From contig NC_051850.1 of NCBI RefSeq assembly GCF_905115235.1, forward strand, positions 25,545,010-25,609,009: a stretch of DNA of 64,000 nt. Reading direction: 5' to 3'. Each line of letters opens with the position of its first letter. Position 1 is the first letter of the stretch. This document shows positions 32,320 through 44,949 of the stretch, in pieces. Both the position numbers and the translations under genes were made by a program. This DNA is from Hermetia illucens (Eukaryota; Arthropoda; Insecta; Diptera; Stratiomyidae). The notes under the pieces are model-generated. The model saw only the letters and a list, made by a program, of their open reading frames with translations. It was not told where the DNA came from and did no database searches.

Positions 32320-35300
32320 GTGTGTGTGTGTGTTTAAGGTGGGGGAGAGGCAAAGTCTCTGAGCACACAGACTCTAGTGGTCCATTGTGCTCGATTTCAC
32401 CGTCTATTATGGCCAGTCAGAATGGCTACAATACTTCTGCACGTTTTCCTGCTTTTCGACAGGATAAACTTTACCGTATGTTTATTTGGCTCTCAGCCAC
32501 CTGTCATTATGGGAAGCTACATTCCTGAACGATTTTTGAAATATCATAATCAACAGGCTGCTCAACGTGTTCAATTCAGCTTGACTATCGCTACAGATTG
32601 CGACGCTCCTGCCTTTCAACCGCTTGTCAATTGTAAAGGTTGCCCCCCTTAGGATCGCATACACTTCAGTCTGAAAAACCGTGCTGTATATTGTCCCAAG
32701 GGAAACGCCTACTTCTCGTTTTTATTCGACACTTTGACCCCTGCTCCAGAACCCTGTTCTGTTTGTAAGCCATCGGTGTAGAAGAGGTCAATGTATCCTG
32801 ACACCCATTCTTCTGGTTCGTCCGAGTTCCTCTTCGTTTCAAGATAACTCCTCCTATCTTCTACCAAACAGTTCTCCCAATAACTCTTTCGGTGCCCTGT
32901 GCCACCACCTCCATTGTCTCGCCATAGATCTAATCGTATTAGTCAATGGGCTGCTCTCATTGCAGTGTTCTGAATAAACAAATCCAAGAGCTGCAAAATG
33001 AGTAGTGCATTCAGAGCTGCGCCGGATATCGTGCACATGGCATCGCCCATGCCCAGCCACACAGTTCTTTGCAGTGTAGCTAGTTTACAGTAAAAACCCT
33101 TTTGTTTCACTTTAACCCAATACACTAGGGATGCATAAACGAACATCGGCCTAAAGATAGTAACATATATCCACATTACTACCTGAAGCCTAAGTCCACA
33201 TGTCGGGTGAAGATCCGCCTACACACCCCATATTCTGTGAGAGTTCGTTTCATCTTTACCTTCATATGTTTGCTCCAAAGAAGTTTCTTGTCTAGAATAA
33301 TTCCTCCCTTCGAAGAGTTGAAGGGATGTACCTCTCCTCTCGAGAAGGCAACGACCAATCAATTTCCTCTTTTTTGTAAATAATACTATTCTGGGGGTGA
33401 ATTTAGTGAAAGACCATGCCTGAGGCACCAATTGTCAATCAAATCAACGGCGCGTTGTGTTTTTCTACACATCACTCCGAGATTTCCAACAATAACTAGC
33501 ACAGCCACGTCATCCATATAAGCTAGAACGTGCATTGGTAGATTTTGCAGTTCGCTAAAAGTGGAAATGACACACCTCCTTGAGATCATCACTTCCGTTG
33601 TTAGGTAGCTATCGACACCCACTTCAACACACAACAATATCTGCATCAACAATCTCTGTTATCATAGCATAAATCCACCCAATTAAAGTCTCATCGGCAC
33701 CATGCTCTCTGGCGGTATCACAGAGCTTTTGGAAGGGCGCACAGTCAAACGCTCCTTCAATCTCTATGAGCTTCCCCACTATGTACTCTCCTTTCAAAGT
33801 TGCGCTTTCTATCTTTAAAAGCAAATAGTGAAGAGCGTGTTGGTTTTCATTTAGTGGCTGCGACCTTAGTGCCTCCAGACATTTCAGCGAAAATGATGTT
33901 AAGCTGATTTGCCTGAAGTTCTTTGGATTTGAACAGTCTTCTTTCCCAGCTCAGGTATGAGGACTACCTTAACCTTCTGCCAAGAGGAAGGCACGTAGCC
34001 GAGAGGAACACATCCTCTTCTTTTAGCAACGTTTGGTAGAAGCCATCCATGCCAGATGCAACACATTCTGGTTGAAAGTGTTGCAGAAACTGCCAATTCT
34101 CGTTATCTCACTGTTAAGGCCTGCTCTCTCGACTCAACTCTGGAGTTCGCAAAAGTACCATCCGTTTTCCTACGATTCCGTCTGTGCATTACATACTAGT
34201 CGTCTGCAATAGTCAGACTAAATTCTAAGTAACGGTGATCTGGGAGTGAGACTTCATCTAACTCTGGCCAGTCTTCAGTCAACTCTAACACCTTTGAAGT
34301 AAAGATTGTTAGGTCAATTACTTCGTTTCTTGTAGATCGCACGAACATACGTTCGCGGGAATCAGACCAGAAGTGAGCATAAAAAAAAATCAAACAGCTT
34401 CTCTCCTCTAGGATTGCATTTGCTCCAACAATATGTTTGAGCGTTGGCATTACAACCTATTAATGGTTTAAGGTCACTTGATTCTGCATACCCTTAGTTT
34501 TTGCGTCGGCGGAGGGCACAAAAAATCATGGGGAAGTAAGCAGACGCGACTATGACTTTCCTCCTCTTACCATTCTGAATCGATCGCAACAAGGTCCTGG
34601 GAGTAAAATTGCCTCAGCATGGTTGCCTCCAACAATTTTGACATCAAGACGCAGCCCCCCGGCCTCGGGGATCTTTCATCAAAAAATCCTAGTCCCTTTG
34701 ACTGCTCCAATACGACAGATTTTGTTAAAATGAATTATCAGAAATATATTAGCTTTGACATGCTGCAGGTTAATTTGACTGACCTTTACGTTTGTAGACA
34801 AAAGTGTAGTCTAATATGAAAACCTCCGCTAACAGAAAAGTCTGCTGCATTCAGTGGGGATCTCACCGGGATTACCAACTTGTTCTCACCTTCCACCGTA
34901 AGTTCCGCTTTCTTGCGTCCGATTTCTCTGAATATCGCCACACTTAGTGATGTAGCAACGTTCATGTTCTCATTCCCAAGAAACTCCGCCCTCTTTCGCA
35001 GTGCTTTCCGTTGTCGTCGGCTGGGAGCCCCAGCCCTCCCAGGTTTACGGTGTCCGGGTTTGCATGGAAATATTTACACATACCGGAATTAGACTAGATG
35101 CGTCCACATCATCTGCTTCCATTTCTTCAACTTTCCTGGTAGAGGAGGAGGAGAAGGATCTGGCAGGCAAGCCAGTAGTCTCTTTGTCATTGAAGTTTCC
35201 TTCTGCCGAGCCTTCCTCTCCCCTTTTTTGGAAGAGTTTGGCAACAGTGTCATCGACAAGCCGGGCGTAGTCAAATTTCCAGTTCCTCTTCCAGTTCCAA

Positions 35301-35450
35301 CATAATTTAGATGAAAACGGGAGAAAACGGAGTAGGCACTGTATTTGTGAACCCTCTTCACGGAGGAAAACCACGACGGCGTAAATTTCGAGGTAGGTAG
35401 GAGGAGAAGTGATTTATACCGATATCCTTCGAAATGCGAATATGCATTTG
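32320..35450 (-). mobile_element. RNase H-bearing LINE (I/LOA-like), long decayed copy
   Basis: Minus strand, 5' to 3': a charged, Lys/Arg-rich stretch at 35400-34900 that may be ORF1 (weak). Endonuclease follows with GKVIVASAYFPMIF near 34570 and CNANAQT, then EVIDLTIFTSKVLELTEDWP. RT: GYVPSSWQKVKVVLIPE (34000), LIEIEGAFDCAPFQ (33750) and MHVLAYMDDVAVLV (33530), with the catalytic pair intact in YMDD. The thumb region follows (33176-32943). RNase H: RSVAICSDSQAELNTLSS (32590). Broken by many frame changes. Confidence 0.7.
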
Positions 35451-35689
35451 TATGAATCATATCAAGCGTAGGCAGAATGGGGATTTGATGTTGGAGCTAA
35501 ATAAACCCAGAGAGAAGTTAGCGAATATTTTTTCACTGCTAAGTGGAAACAGTACTAAATTATCAACTTGAAATTAAAGCCCGAAAGCAGAAGATAAGAG
35601 GACCTTTACGAGGGTGTATCACGGAAAAATATATGGGTTCTGATAAGGGAGCAATTTAACCTTAGAGGAACAGAACAGAGTGCAATAAA

Positions 35690-35860
35690 TAATAATAATA
35701 TAATCGTTGGCACAACAATCCATATTGGATCAGGGCCTTGAAGTGTGTTAGAGCACTTCATTCAAGACCGTAACGGTACACTACCAGTGTCACCAGTGAA
35801 ATTTGAACCGTGACCTTCCGTACGACAGCCTTGCACTCTAACCACTCAGCTATCCGGACA
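35690..35860 (-). mobile_element. tRNA-derived SINE with target-site duplication
   Basis: On the minus strand the 5' head carries pol III A box TAGCTGAGTGG (35852-35842) and B box GGTTCAAAT (35809-35801) in tRNA-like spacing. The body follows, with a 3' end in ATT repeats (35690-35702). AGTGCAATAAA occurs at 35679-35689 and 35860-35870, a target-site duplication. It is inserted into R1-type LINE sequence. Confidence 0.8.
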
Positions 35861-35870
35861 GTGCAATAAA

Positions 35871-36570
35871 GAGGATAAGAAAGGCGTGTAGGGTATACAG
35901 ACCACTATGTAGTTCGCTTGTGGAATTAGCGGCTAAACTCATTGCTGCACCCATGGTAAAAATAGACTACGTCATTTGCCGACTCAGGGAGCAAGTATCT
36001 TTTGAGGGGTTCTTTAGATACTTCCCTTTGGATCAGTTTACAATAGCATGCGCTAATCTAAACGAGGTGTGAAGAAGAGGGCGATCTGATCAAGGGATTG
36101 TGCTGAAGGTCGAGAGTGCAATTATTGCTGGCCCTGGAGTAGGGAAGCCAAGTTATGATCACCAGGATCCAACTCCTATTAAACTTTCCAAAGCTAGACA
36201 TTTTATGAGCCAACATTCCACGCAAGTCCGCCTCGGAACTAGAGGGATAGATAGGGTCAATCATCGATCTGTCTTGCTGCAAGTACCTCGTTGGCGAGAG
36301 GGATGTTCTGTCGGTTCAGCGACCATCATCTTTCCCTTTATTAGAAACAGAAGAAATGACAGTCGAAGGCTCAACTTAGGATAGCTGACTGGACTATTAG
36401 GGCTTTCGACAGGGAAGGCATTTCTGGCGGCTTTAGAAGGGGAGAGGATGACGCTGAAAAATGGCAAATCAATTATACCAGCGAGTGGCTGAGGCATGCG
36501 GCTTCACAATGAGCTCAACTACTATTGAGATCATTGCATCTGTGAGCGAAAAGATTGTACCAAAGAACAA
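35871..36570 (+). mobile_element. R1-clade LINE fragment (endonuclease end and linker)
   Basis: Text includes YVICRLREQVSFEGFFRY and LRIADWTIRAFDREGISGGF, then EDDAEKWQINYTSEWLRHAA, the linker between endonuclease and RT in R1-clade elements. Only this part is present; frames shift. Confidence 0.5.
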
Positions 36571-36599
36571 GAGAGAAATCAAAACATCAAGTTGTTTGC

Positions 36600-37490
36600 T
36601 AAAATCAGGTGTATATAGTCCATAAGTATTTTTGAGTCACGCGTGGTAGAAGTAGTGTTTCCCACCTAGTCAAGGAAGCAGAGGCTGGTTCTGCTACCGA
36701 AGCTTCTACAACCACCAAGCCGGTGGACAATTTAAAATGTTGGCACAGCGGGAGTTGGGACCAGAAATGTTTGAGGTTTCCGCGCTTTAGTGAATCTTTA
36801 ACACTGATTGGATGTTCGTTTCTGGACTTACGTATTAAGGATTTGTCCGAGGAACATAGAATTTTGAAGAAAAATAAGTCAGCATAAGTTTTAGAAGACA
36901 GAAACTTCTTCCTCGCAGGGTGTTTTTGACGAAGTTTTTTGTAGACTTTAGTGGTGAACCAAACAGGGTAAGAGCGTAAGCACTTAGAAGAGGATGGGAC
37001 GCAACACGGAAGAAGATCAGATGAAATGGAATAGAAGGTGTTGATCGCTTGATCATACGTTAAGAGAGAGGGGAGCGATTCGATTGTCACCAGAGCTGAG
37101 TTCAGACCTTCGAATTTTACCATACGAAAATTAAACTTGGTAGACTTGCGGGCGGCAGGACAGTGGATTGGGGACATATCGGAGATCAAACTCGAGAGCA
37201 AGATGATGGGCCTGAGGGTATTGGAAAACACATATGGAAGGGAAGGGAAGGCCAGGAGTAATAGGGCATAGGAAGATTAAAATTGCCACATAGGATAAGA
37301 GGAAGTGAGGGGAACAAAACGATTAAGACTTCTGATAATCTGTCGAAGAGATCCTCGTACAGAGAAGGGGGCTGAGGGAGGGAAAATATACACAGGATAT
37401 AGTAAAAGGGCATACGTTTGGCGGAATGACTCATATGTAACAGAATCGTAGGTAGAGGAGGAGGAGGAAAAGATGATTTCGGCACAAAGA
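36600..37490 (-). mobile_element. Jockey-like LINE 5' fragment
   Basis: Minus strand: LPLILCGNFNLPMPYYSWPS (37360-37300) resembles the endonuclease L-I-L-x-G-D-F-N motif with the Asp read as Asn. KLNFRMVKFEGLNSAL-like text follows, then YPVWFTTKVYKKLRQKHPAR and RKKFLSSKTYADLFFF (36990-36880), the linker before RT in Jockey/CR1-type elements. The 208-residue frame at 36605-37231 is part of this, not a host gene. RT absent. Confidence 0.6.
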
Positions 37491-37890
37491 AGAGACTTAG
37501 CAGCTAATAGGGCACCTCCGCAGTTCTAGCTCCGCAGTTTTCCAGGCAAGTTCGGAATCTGAAATCCTGTCTCTAAAAACACAGCTGCCCTGCAGGGTCT
37601 GCTGGTCATAATTTCTATCCAGGACCACCATTTTCCGCCAGTCAGACACAGTTATATACTTCTACTGAATAAAGGAGATACTCCTACCTCCGGCAAATTT
37701 ATCTTTGATATAATTTAATACGGAAAAGCCTCATTGCTCTTGTTCCTTAAGGCATAGGACAAAGAGGGATTGGATAAGGACACGCCGCGTCGTGGTTTTA
37801 AAAACCAAGTAATAATATTACCACAAATTATGAAAAGTATTTCAAGAAATCAATGAATAAATTGAAATTCATAAATATTTTTTTATAATT
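37491..37890. other. Unassigned sequence
   Basis: Downstream flank of gene E. No supported gene. Confidence 0.3.
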
Positions 37891-37922
37891 TAATTTATTT
37901 CATTAACCAGTTCGATCACAAT

Positions 37923-38362
37923 TTAAGCAGCAGCCTTCTTCTTCCAGAGACCACCATATCCCCAAGCTGGAGCGGCGTATCCGTGTCCGTAGGCACCAAT
38001 AGCTGGGGCAGCGAGTCCATGTCCGTAAGCAGCTACAGCTGGGGCAGCAATTCCGTGTCCATAAGCAGCAACTGGGGCAGCATGGTAGGCACTAGCAATT
38101 GGAGCAACTGCGGCAGCATGTCCCCATCCAGCGGTGGCAAGTGGAGCAACAGCGGCAGCATGTCCCCATCCAGCGGTGGCAAGTGGAGCTACAGCGGCAC
38201 CATGTCCCCATGCGCTGTAACCGAGTCCTCCCAAAGGAGCGACGTAACCGGCTGAAGCAGCACCGATGAGAGCGAGAGCCAAGACAACGAATTTCTGAAA
38301 AGGTCAAGATAATTATTTAAAACCTTAAGATCCTTTCTCCGAAATTTCACACTTCATACCAT
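37923..38362 (-). CDS. Cuticle-type low-complexity secreted protein, paralogue E
   Basis: Exon 1 is the ATG at 38360-38362; the intron is 38295-38359 (65 nt); exon 2 is 37923-38294. The product is 124 aa: signal peptide, two GWGHAAAVAPLATA units, GWGHAAAVAPIASA, three AYGHG blocks, GLWKKKAAA. It differs from C and D mainly by one extra Ala in the last GWGH unit. AATAAA on the minus strand lies at 37894-37899. The 3' UTR groups it with C and D. It is probably a secreted matrix or cuticle protein, inferred from composition. Confidence 0.84.
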
Positions 38363-38401
38363 TTTTGCGGTTGGTGGTATTCTGGGAAGATGGTTCCTGA
38401 A

Positions 38402-38810
38402 TGATACATTTTCGAGCCTACAGATCTCTTTTATACAATTTTGATGTTTCTGACCGCTATGGTTCGATAGACCATCGAACAGGTTTTAATGGTTATCTCA
38501 GCAAAATTTAGATCGATTTGAACTACATAGCCTACGTCATCTGTTAGTACAAAAAATTATCTTAAGAAAAAGTGACTAATCTATGCTTATTGAAAAACCT
38601 ATTATTGTGTTATATAAAAGCATGATGAATCTCGTCCGCAACATCATTTCGCTTTTGATAGCATTACATTTGCATAAATTTTGTTTTGTTTAGGATTTAG
38701 TGCTAGTTTGCAGTGCTCAATGTTTGCTAGAACAAGAATTCCTTCCCTAAAATTACTGAGGTAGCTAGAACAAACAAGTTTCCACACGATATTTACGATA
38801 CCACTCCAGT
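38402..38810 (-). promoter_or_regulatory. Promoter and conserved upstream block of gene E
   Basis: TATA (minus strand) at 38429-38435; Inr A+1 at 38402. The inverted repeat GTTCGAT-5 nt-ATCGAAC at 38462-38480 is perfect. The distal block at about 38581-38810 carries TAGCATTACATTTGCATAAA and GAGGTAGCTAGAACAAAC, shared with the other copies. Confidence 0.72.
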
Positions 38811-39839
38811 AACTTTGATATATTTTTTCTAACCCAGCGTGTTGTAAACAAAGAGATATGACTATCCTTTTTAAGTGGGTCTGACGACTTTAATAGGAGA
38901 GCTTATGTGTATTAAAGTAAATGTAAAGTAAATGAATAACTATCGAAAAGTATTCTATAATACGAAATATACCGATTCCATTCTATCATCGCCAAAGATT
39001 GAGAGGAAAGCTGTGAGCATAAGAATGGGATCAGAAAAAGATTAAAAGATTAATTCAGTGGAGTAAAGATGACGAAGAAACACCACCGGAGATAATTTCG
39101 AACCAAAATATATATTTATCCATGAGTGTCACTTCTCAGAAGGATATAAAACAGAAGATACTATAGACCAAACGGTGTTAGCTTGAGGGTCTTTTTCGTT
39201 TATGAACATCCTTTCGAATCTTGAATGCATTGTTACAACTAGTCTGTGGTAATTTTGTTCTGTTTGGCCTTTTGTCAATATATGACCTATCCACTGTTAT
39301 TTTCGCCGCTTGTTATAGCTTGAGCTCCAAAGTTTTGGCGCATATCTTATTAGTCTGTAGTGTATAAGCTCCCCTCCTTCTCCTTGGTAGTGTAGGCTAG
39401 CGAAATTGTTATAAGGAGATTATCTTTAACACGTTTTTGGAAACACAAATGTAAATTCTTTCGTAACCCTCCTATGTGTATTTTCAAGCCCCGAAGAACT
39501 AAGCCTTTTTTTCTCCAGTGAGGCTGCACTTCGAAGATTTGAAAATATACTCGACTGGACTCAACTTGATTCGGTGTTCCACCCAATTGAGGAAGACAGA
39601 CTCATTCGGTGTTTCACCCAATGAACATACTAACAGACACTTGACAAACGAACTTTACGGCGTTTTGGCTTGAGCCACCTTGTTTCACCTGATCAGGGAA
39701 AAAGTCTCACTCAGTATATCACCGAGTAGACCTATCAGAAATAAGACATTTTCTGTTGACCGCGACGTGATCGGCCGATCACAACATTAAACGGAGACGA
39801 AACAAATTAAAAACTTTGTGGAATTCATCCTAGCGAATC
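38811..39839. other. Unassigned; possible 5' leader or LTR of the BEL/Pao fossil
   Basis: No gene. The stretch from about 39231 (TGTTACAACTAGTCTGTGG) to 39760 could hold the left LTR and leader of the BEL/Pao element, but no second LTR copy is in the window to compare. Confidence 0.25.
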
Positions 39840-42800
39840 ATGGAGGCTATACGTGACAAAGTGAATAAGCTCACCCACCAGCAAGATGTGACGGGCCAGC
39901 AGATTCAACGTCTTTTGAGCAACTGCATAACGAGATTAGAACAATTAGACAGCTTTTTCGGAGAGAAATGAAGAGCTTCAAGAGTTAGCGCATTATGTTC
40001 CAGATCATCCATATTTCGAGATACAGTATTTTTCTTCAATGCAGCGCGAGTACACCAAGTACAAGAATGACATAGCGGAACGCCTTCGGGGTTTGGAAGG
40101 CACGTCTAAGCTGAATTTTGATTTTGGTAAATCAGCCACGGGTACCTTGGATACAAGGGCCGCCAGGGCAGAAAACAATGCTCAGAACAATCTTCCCAGC
40201 GATGTCGTGGTACTAATAAGGGAACAGGAATCAAGGATACGGGCTGTGGGAAATAGGGCAAAACCCAAATCATACTACGAACTAAAGACAGCTACTTTAT
40301 CATAGTACTGGGAAGAGTTGCGTTAAGGCCATCAGAATAAACAGCAATATTCCAACGATTCAAATGAGCTGGGATACAATGGGAAGAATTTTCTCAACAT
40401 TGAAGAGCGAGTTCAAAACAGCTTAATATTTCTCGCTGAATGACGTTCAAAACTAGAGCCTACCATAGTTCACACTACAAGGGCCTTTCCAAGCATTAAC
40501 TTACCACATGTGACAATTCCTATCTTTGACGGCAATTATGCACAATGGCAATCCTTCCACGACTTATTCCGCCAGGTGATTCACGAGCAACAATTGGGGA
40601 ATGTGCAGAAAATGTGGTATTTGAAAAGCAATCTAAAGGGTGAAGCAGAGCCACTTATACGTCATCACTGACGAAAATTATGACATTGCATGGACGACGT
40701 TAACAAACTGATACAGCAATCAGCGATTGATGGTAGCCGTTGGATAGGCTCACACAGCAGCGGATGATTACTTTGGACTCCTCCAGTGGTGGAACTTTAT
40801 GACGTTACGAAGGAATGTCTAGCGGGACTCAAGAACTTTCATATCAATATAGCAAGTTGGGATCTTATTTTATTATATAGACGCTAGCCAAGGTTACGCA
40901 CGCCTTATACGAACAAATTGGAACCGGTTGATGCATTTCTCGCGTTTTTGGAAAGACGCTTTCAGTCGTTAGAGGCCTTGTGTAGTCACAAGAGGAGTAC
41001 GATTCAAAACAAACCTACAAGCAACCGAACCTCGGCTTTAATATCCACCAAGGGCAGTCAACCTTTACAGCGCAAAAACTGCAAGGGAAACCATCGAATG
41101 TACACAAGTAAAGCCTTCAAACAATTGTTCATCTGGGATCGAGTAGCCAAAGTCAAGCAGCTGAGGCTATTTTTGAGCTGCCTACGCGAAGGACATCGAA
41201 ATGTACGGTCCCGACTGCGGCACTTGAAGCTATCCTAAATTTACCCCCCATTCACTTGGAGGTGAAACGGAAAGTAGCCAACGACGCATATAGGGTCGAT
41301 ACCATTGGGGCGTGGAAAGGCGGCCAATCAAACGGTCATGCGTCTATCTGGAAACTCCTTGAAAAACATCCGGTAGCCCTGATGCCGACTGATCATATGG
41401 TTTCCAGATTCGTCTTTGAAAAGACATACACTGTCGTAATCACCAAAAGAGAAGTCTGGTCAACAAGTGGCCATGAGTCTTTTCAGATTACAGACCTAAT
41501 AATCTTCACCGACGGGTCAGTCATGGAGGATGAATCGGACGCAGGGGTGTTCTCGGAGAATCCGATTATAGAATTGGCCCGACCCCTCGGAAAAATGACG
41601 ACCATATTCCAGGCGGAGATATAATATATGTCATTTGATTGGCAGCAGAAGAACGTCTGCGACAAAAATGGAGGGGTCGCACCATTCGAATCTCTCCCGA
41701 CAGTCGGGCGGCATTATCAGCACTAAATGGCAACAACGTATCAAGCCAGTTAGTGTGGGGTTGTCATCAGGTGCTGCTGAAACTTGGCCGACTGAATGAA
41801 ACATTCTTGATGTGGGTGCCGTGGCACTCTAGCATCGCCGGTAATGAGGAGGCCGACAGACTGGCTCGCCGAGGGTCTGGATCCACAATGGTGGGGCCTG
41901 AACCAGCTCTTGGAATCCGACCATCTACTGTCAAGTCTACCCTGAAGGGTGAAATTGCAAGGATTCACGCAACCGAGTGGAGAAATTTGGACTCTTGCCG
42001 GCAAGCAAAAATCCTTGTGAAAGAGCCTAGGGCCACTAGAGCGGCATTTTTGTTGTCCCTTAAGAAGTGGGACATGAAAACCCTAGTAGGGCTTTTGACG
42101 GGACACTGCCCCTTAAACTACCATATGGAAAAGATTGGGGTAGTGGTTTCAGCTGTGTGCAGCCAATGTGAGGAGTAGTAGAAGGCGGCCCTGCACTTTT
42201 TATGCAGCTGCCCGGCACCCTCAGATCTCAGACGAAGACACCTTGGCAAGGTTTTCTTCAATGAAGAATCTGCACACTCTCTGCCTCTAGAGAATGTTCT
42301 AAGATTCGCTAAAGCCTGTGAACACCGTAGGCGGGAAGCCATTGAATTGGCAACTTACAGGGATAGTACAATGGGCCTAAAAATGGCCTGAGTGCTCGGA
42401 GCTGCGGCTCCCCTCAGTTAACTAAACTAACGGTGCCGCGCAGGAAGTTGCCTTAAATGTAAGAAGATCCACAACACTCTACTACATATGGACACCACCA
42501 ATAAAGACAAAACAGCGCCCTCTATCACCGCAATTCAGACAACAGCCAACGCCACCAAGCAGGGGCAAGTATCAAGTACTGTAAAGGACAAGGGTTCCAC
42601 AAATGTCAACCATTCTATTGCGATATCAACGGAAATATCTGCATCAGAGGGGCCTTTTGTTTTATTAGCTACTGCACTCATCAAGGTGATAAACCAAAAG
42701 GGCAAGTCGATAGAAATGACAGCTCTTCAGGATAGTGGCTCTCAAATAAGCATAATTACAGAAACGGTTGTGATAAAGCTGGGACTACATATACACATTC

Positions 42801-43970
42801 GAGGTCTGGTCGAAGCATCGTAACAATCGCAATAAAAGGTTACGCTGTCATTGCAATCAAGAATCACTACGTTTGCACGGAAGATAGACGCTATAGTTTT
42901 ACCGCATATAACATCCTCTCAACCATCGCAAGATCTGAATTCAAGAAATTGGGACATACCCGGCAACATTCAGCTTGCTGATCCTCATTTTGACCGGGAA
43001 GGGCGTATTGATCTACTTCTCGGAGCCGACATCTACTACGAACTATTAGCTATAGAGCAGATGCGTCTATCAAGGAGCCTTCCACTGCTGCAAAACACGG
43101 TCTTTGGCTGGATAATTGCTGGAAGGGTTGCAACATCCTAGCAGAAAGAGGTTACATGCGGCATCTTCGACACCAAAGATTCCAAGCTCAGCGAGTAGAT
43201 ATAGCGTTTTTCGAAATAGAAGGAACCAGAATCTACAGAGAACCATGCGTTGACAACACCAAAAATAAAGTGTGAAAACCATTTTGCTCAAACCATGAGA
43301 CGAACGAACAATGAACGTTTCATTGTGAAACTGCTTTTGAAGGTCGATCTAGCAAAACTCGGCAAATCTAGGGGCAACACGGAGAGGCAACTTATGGACG
43401 AATACAAGCTACTGGGGCATATGACAGAAATAGATGAAAGAAGTATTCCGAGTCGTTACTTTCTTGCCCATCATAGCGTTCTGAAGCCAGAGAGCACCAC
43501 CACTAAACTTAGAGTAGTTTTTGACGCCTCTTCGGAAACCTCTTCTGGATACAGTTTGAACGATGTACTTGCTACAGGCCCTACCATCCAAACCGAATTA
43601 TTTACCATTCTCGTACGATTGCGGCTTCCTTGCTTTGTTTTTACTTCCGACATCGAAAAGATGTATCGGTAAGTCCAGGTGTCGGAGGAAGACAAGAGAT
43701 TTCAACTAATTGTATGACGAGATGAGCCTAATGAACCTATGAGATGTTATCAGTTGAACACGGTCACGTATGGTACTTCTTCTGCACCATATCTAACCAC
43801 CCATTCGGTTCGGCTGCATAAGGCGGGATTTTTATATGGATGATGTGATGTCAGGTGCAAACACCTTGTCAGAAGTTATTGAGAAGCAACATCAACTTCG
43901 TACAATCATACAATCAGCCGGCTCTATTAGCAGAATTGTCAGAGAAACATATTCCCTATGATCATTAATA
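39840..43970 (+). mobile_element. BEL/Pao LTR retrotransposon fossil
   Basis: Family by content: gag-like region (about 39840-41210, with zinc-knuckle text before and after the inserted LINE), aspartic protease region (around 42720), and the N-terminal part of the reverse transcriptase (around 43490-43670). It is broken by many changes and lacks the rest of pol. No right LTR is seen. It is interrupted by a LINE (41215-42430). The right boundary is where the duplicated segment 43965-44560 resumes. Probably old, though an age cannot be set without paired LTRs. Confidence 0.75.
41215..42430 (+). mobile_element. RNase H-bearing LINE 3' fragment nested in the BEL/Pao fossil
   Basis: It begins in AALEAILNLPPIHLEVKRK-like text, then ITDLIIFTDGSVMEDESDAG (first RNase H Asp), TIRISPDSRAALSALNG and LMWVPWHSSIAGNEEADRLA (His and last Asp of RNase H). 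The C-terminal KKWDMKTLVGLLTGHCPLNY and a CSQCEE knuckle follow. The 179-residue open frame at 41639-42178 covers most of this, so it is one of the better preserved LINE pieces. Near-identical 9-mers ACGGTCCCG and ACGGTGCCG at the two ends look like a target-site duplication. Confidence 0.75.
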
Positions 43971-44560
43971 AAATTGAAAATTAGTTGAAGCGAGCGTGCA
44001 CCATAAATAATGGATTTTCCAATTAGTCATTACCAAGAAAAATGCACTTCCTTATAACTTCGACTGGTTTTCGTGTTATGTATCTAATACGCTTCAAGCA
44101 GGTTCTATAATGTCTGATTAAAATTTTAGAAGGAAACTGCATAAATGTTTACTAATAGTAGAATGTTTGTATCCTAATAAAATTCCGAGGACGAGCTAAA
44201 ATATTTTATTCACAAAAACTGACTATGAATGTGCGTCTGCATATTTTCCCAGCTCCGAGACGATCACATGCAAAGCAGACAACATAGACGTGAAAGAAAT
44301 CTGATCTATATCAGTCATCGGATCATTAATTTTAATTAAATGCTCTCGTTTCCGATGTTAAAATCGCAGACGTTGGTTTTTATAATACTTTTTTCGAGCA
44401 TCTGGTGTTACCTCAAGGAAAATATGCCATGACATTTAGAAAGGATGTAATATATCAAAAGCGCACGCGTTTACTGAATATGCGTGATAGTGTTTAAATT
44501 AGAAAACGCAGAAGAACTTTGAATGCAATTTGAAAGTATTCTGAGGAAAATTCTAGAAAC
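43965..44560. repeat. Diverged duplicated segment, copy 2
   Basis: Direct-orientation partner of 12410-13010. It begins where the BEL/Pao fossil ends. Confidence 0.7.
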
Positions 44561-44949
44561 TTATAATTTGCAAATCTTACTTTTCTGGCACTTTCCAAAA
44601 CTCTTAACAGAATAGATAGAAGAACAAAGATGGCAACTGAAAGCTAGCGAAACGTGACGAATAATTCAAAAAGTGGCGGTCGATGACACTGTAACCGAAC
44701 ACAAAAAATAACAAAAGTGTCATAAGCGGCAGATGACAAATGTAGATAATGCGATCTTAAGCAGAGTATGGCCGTCAAAGGGTAGCATAGCTCCCAGGGC
44801 AAACTGTGGATTGGTACCCACGATGGAGCACAAAACCTAAGAAACGCTTGCTGAACCAAGACCAACAGCTCTACTACCAAATCCTTCTCCACCTCCACGT
44901 GGTGATCGCTGGGAGTTCTTTCTCAATGAAAAAAAGCGGACGGAGACGA

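Noticed and set aside
35801-35852. tRNA gene
   Set aside because: A and B boxes belong to a SINE head with target duplication and no full cloverleaf; the same holds at 62889-62942.
36605-37231. 208-residue frame as a host gene
   Set aside because: Contains the linker typical of Jockey-like LINEs, next to an endonuclease fragment; no promoter or splice signals.
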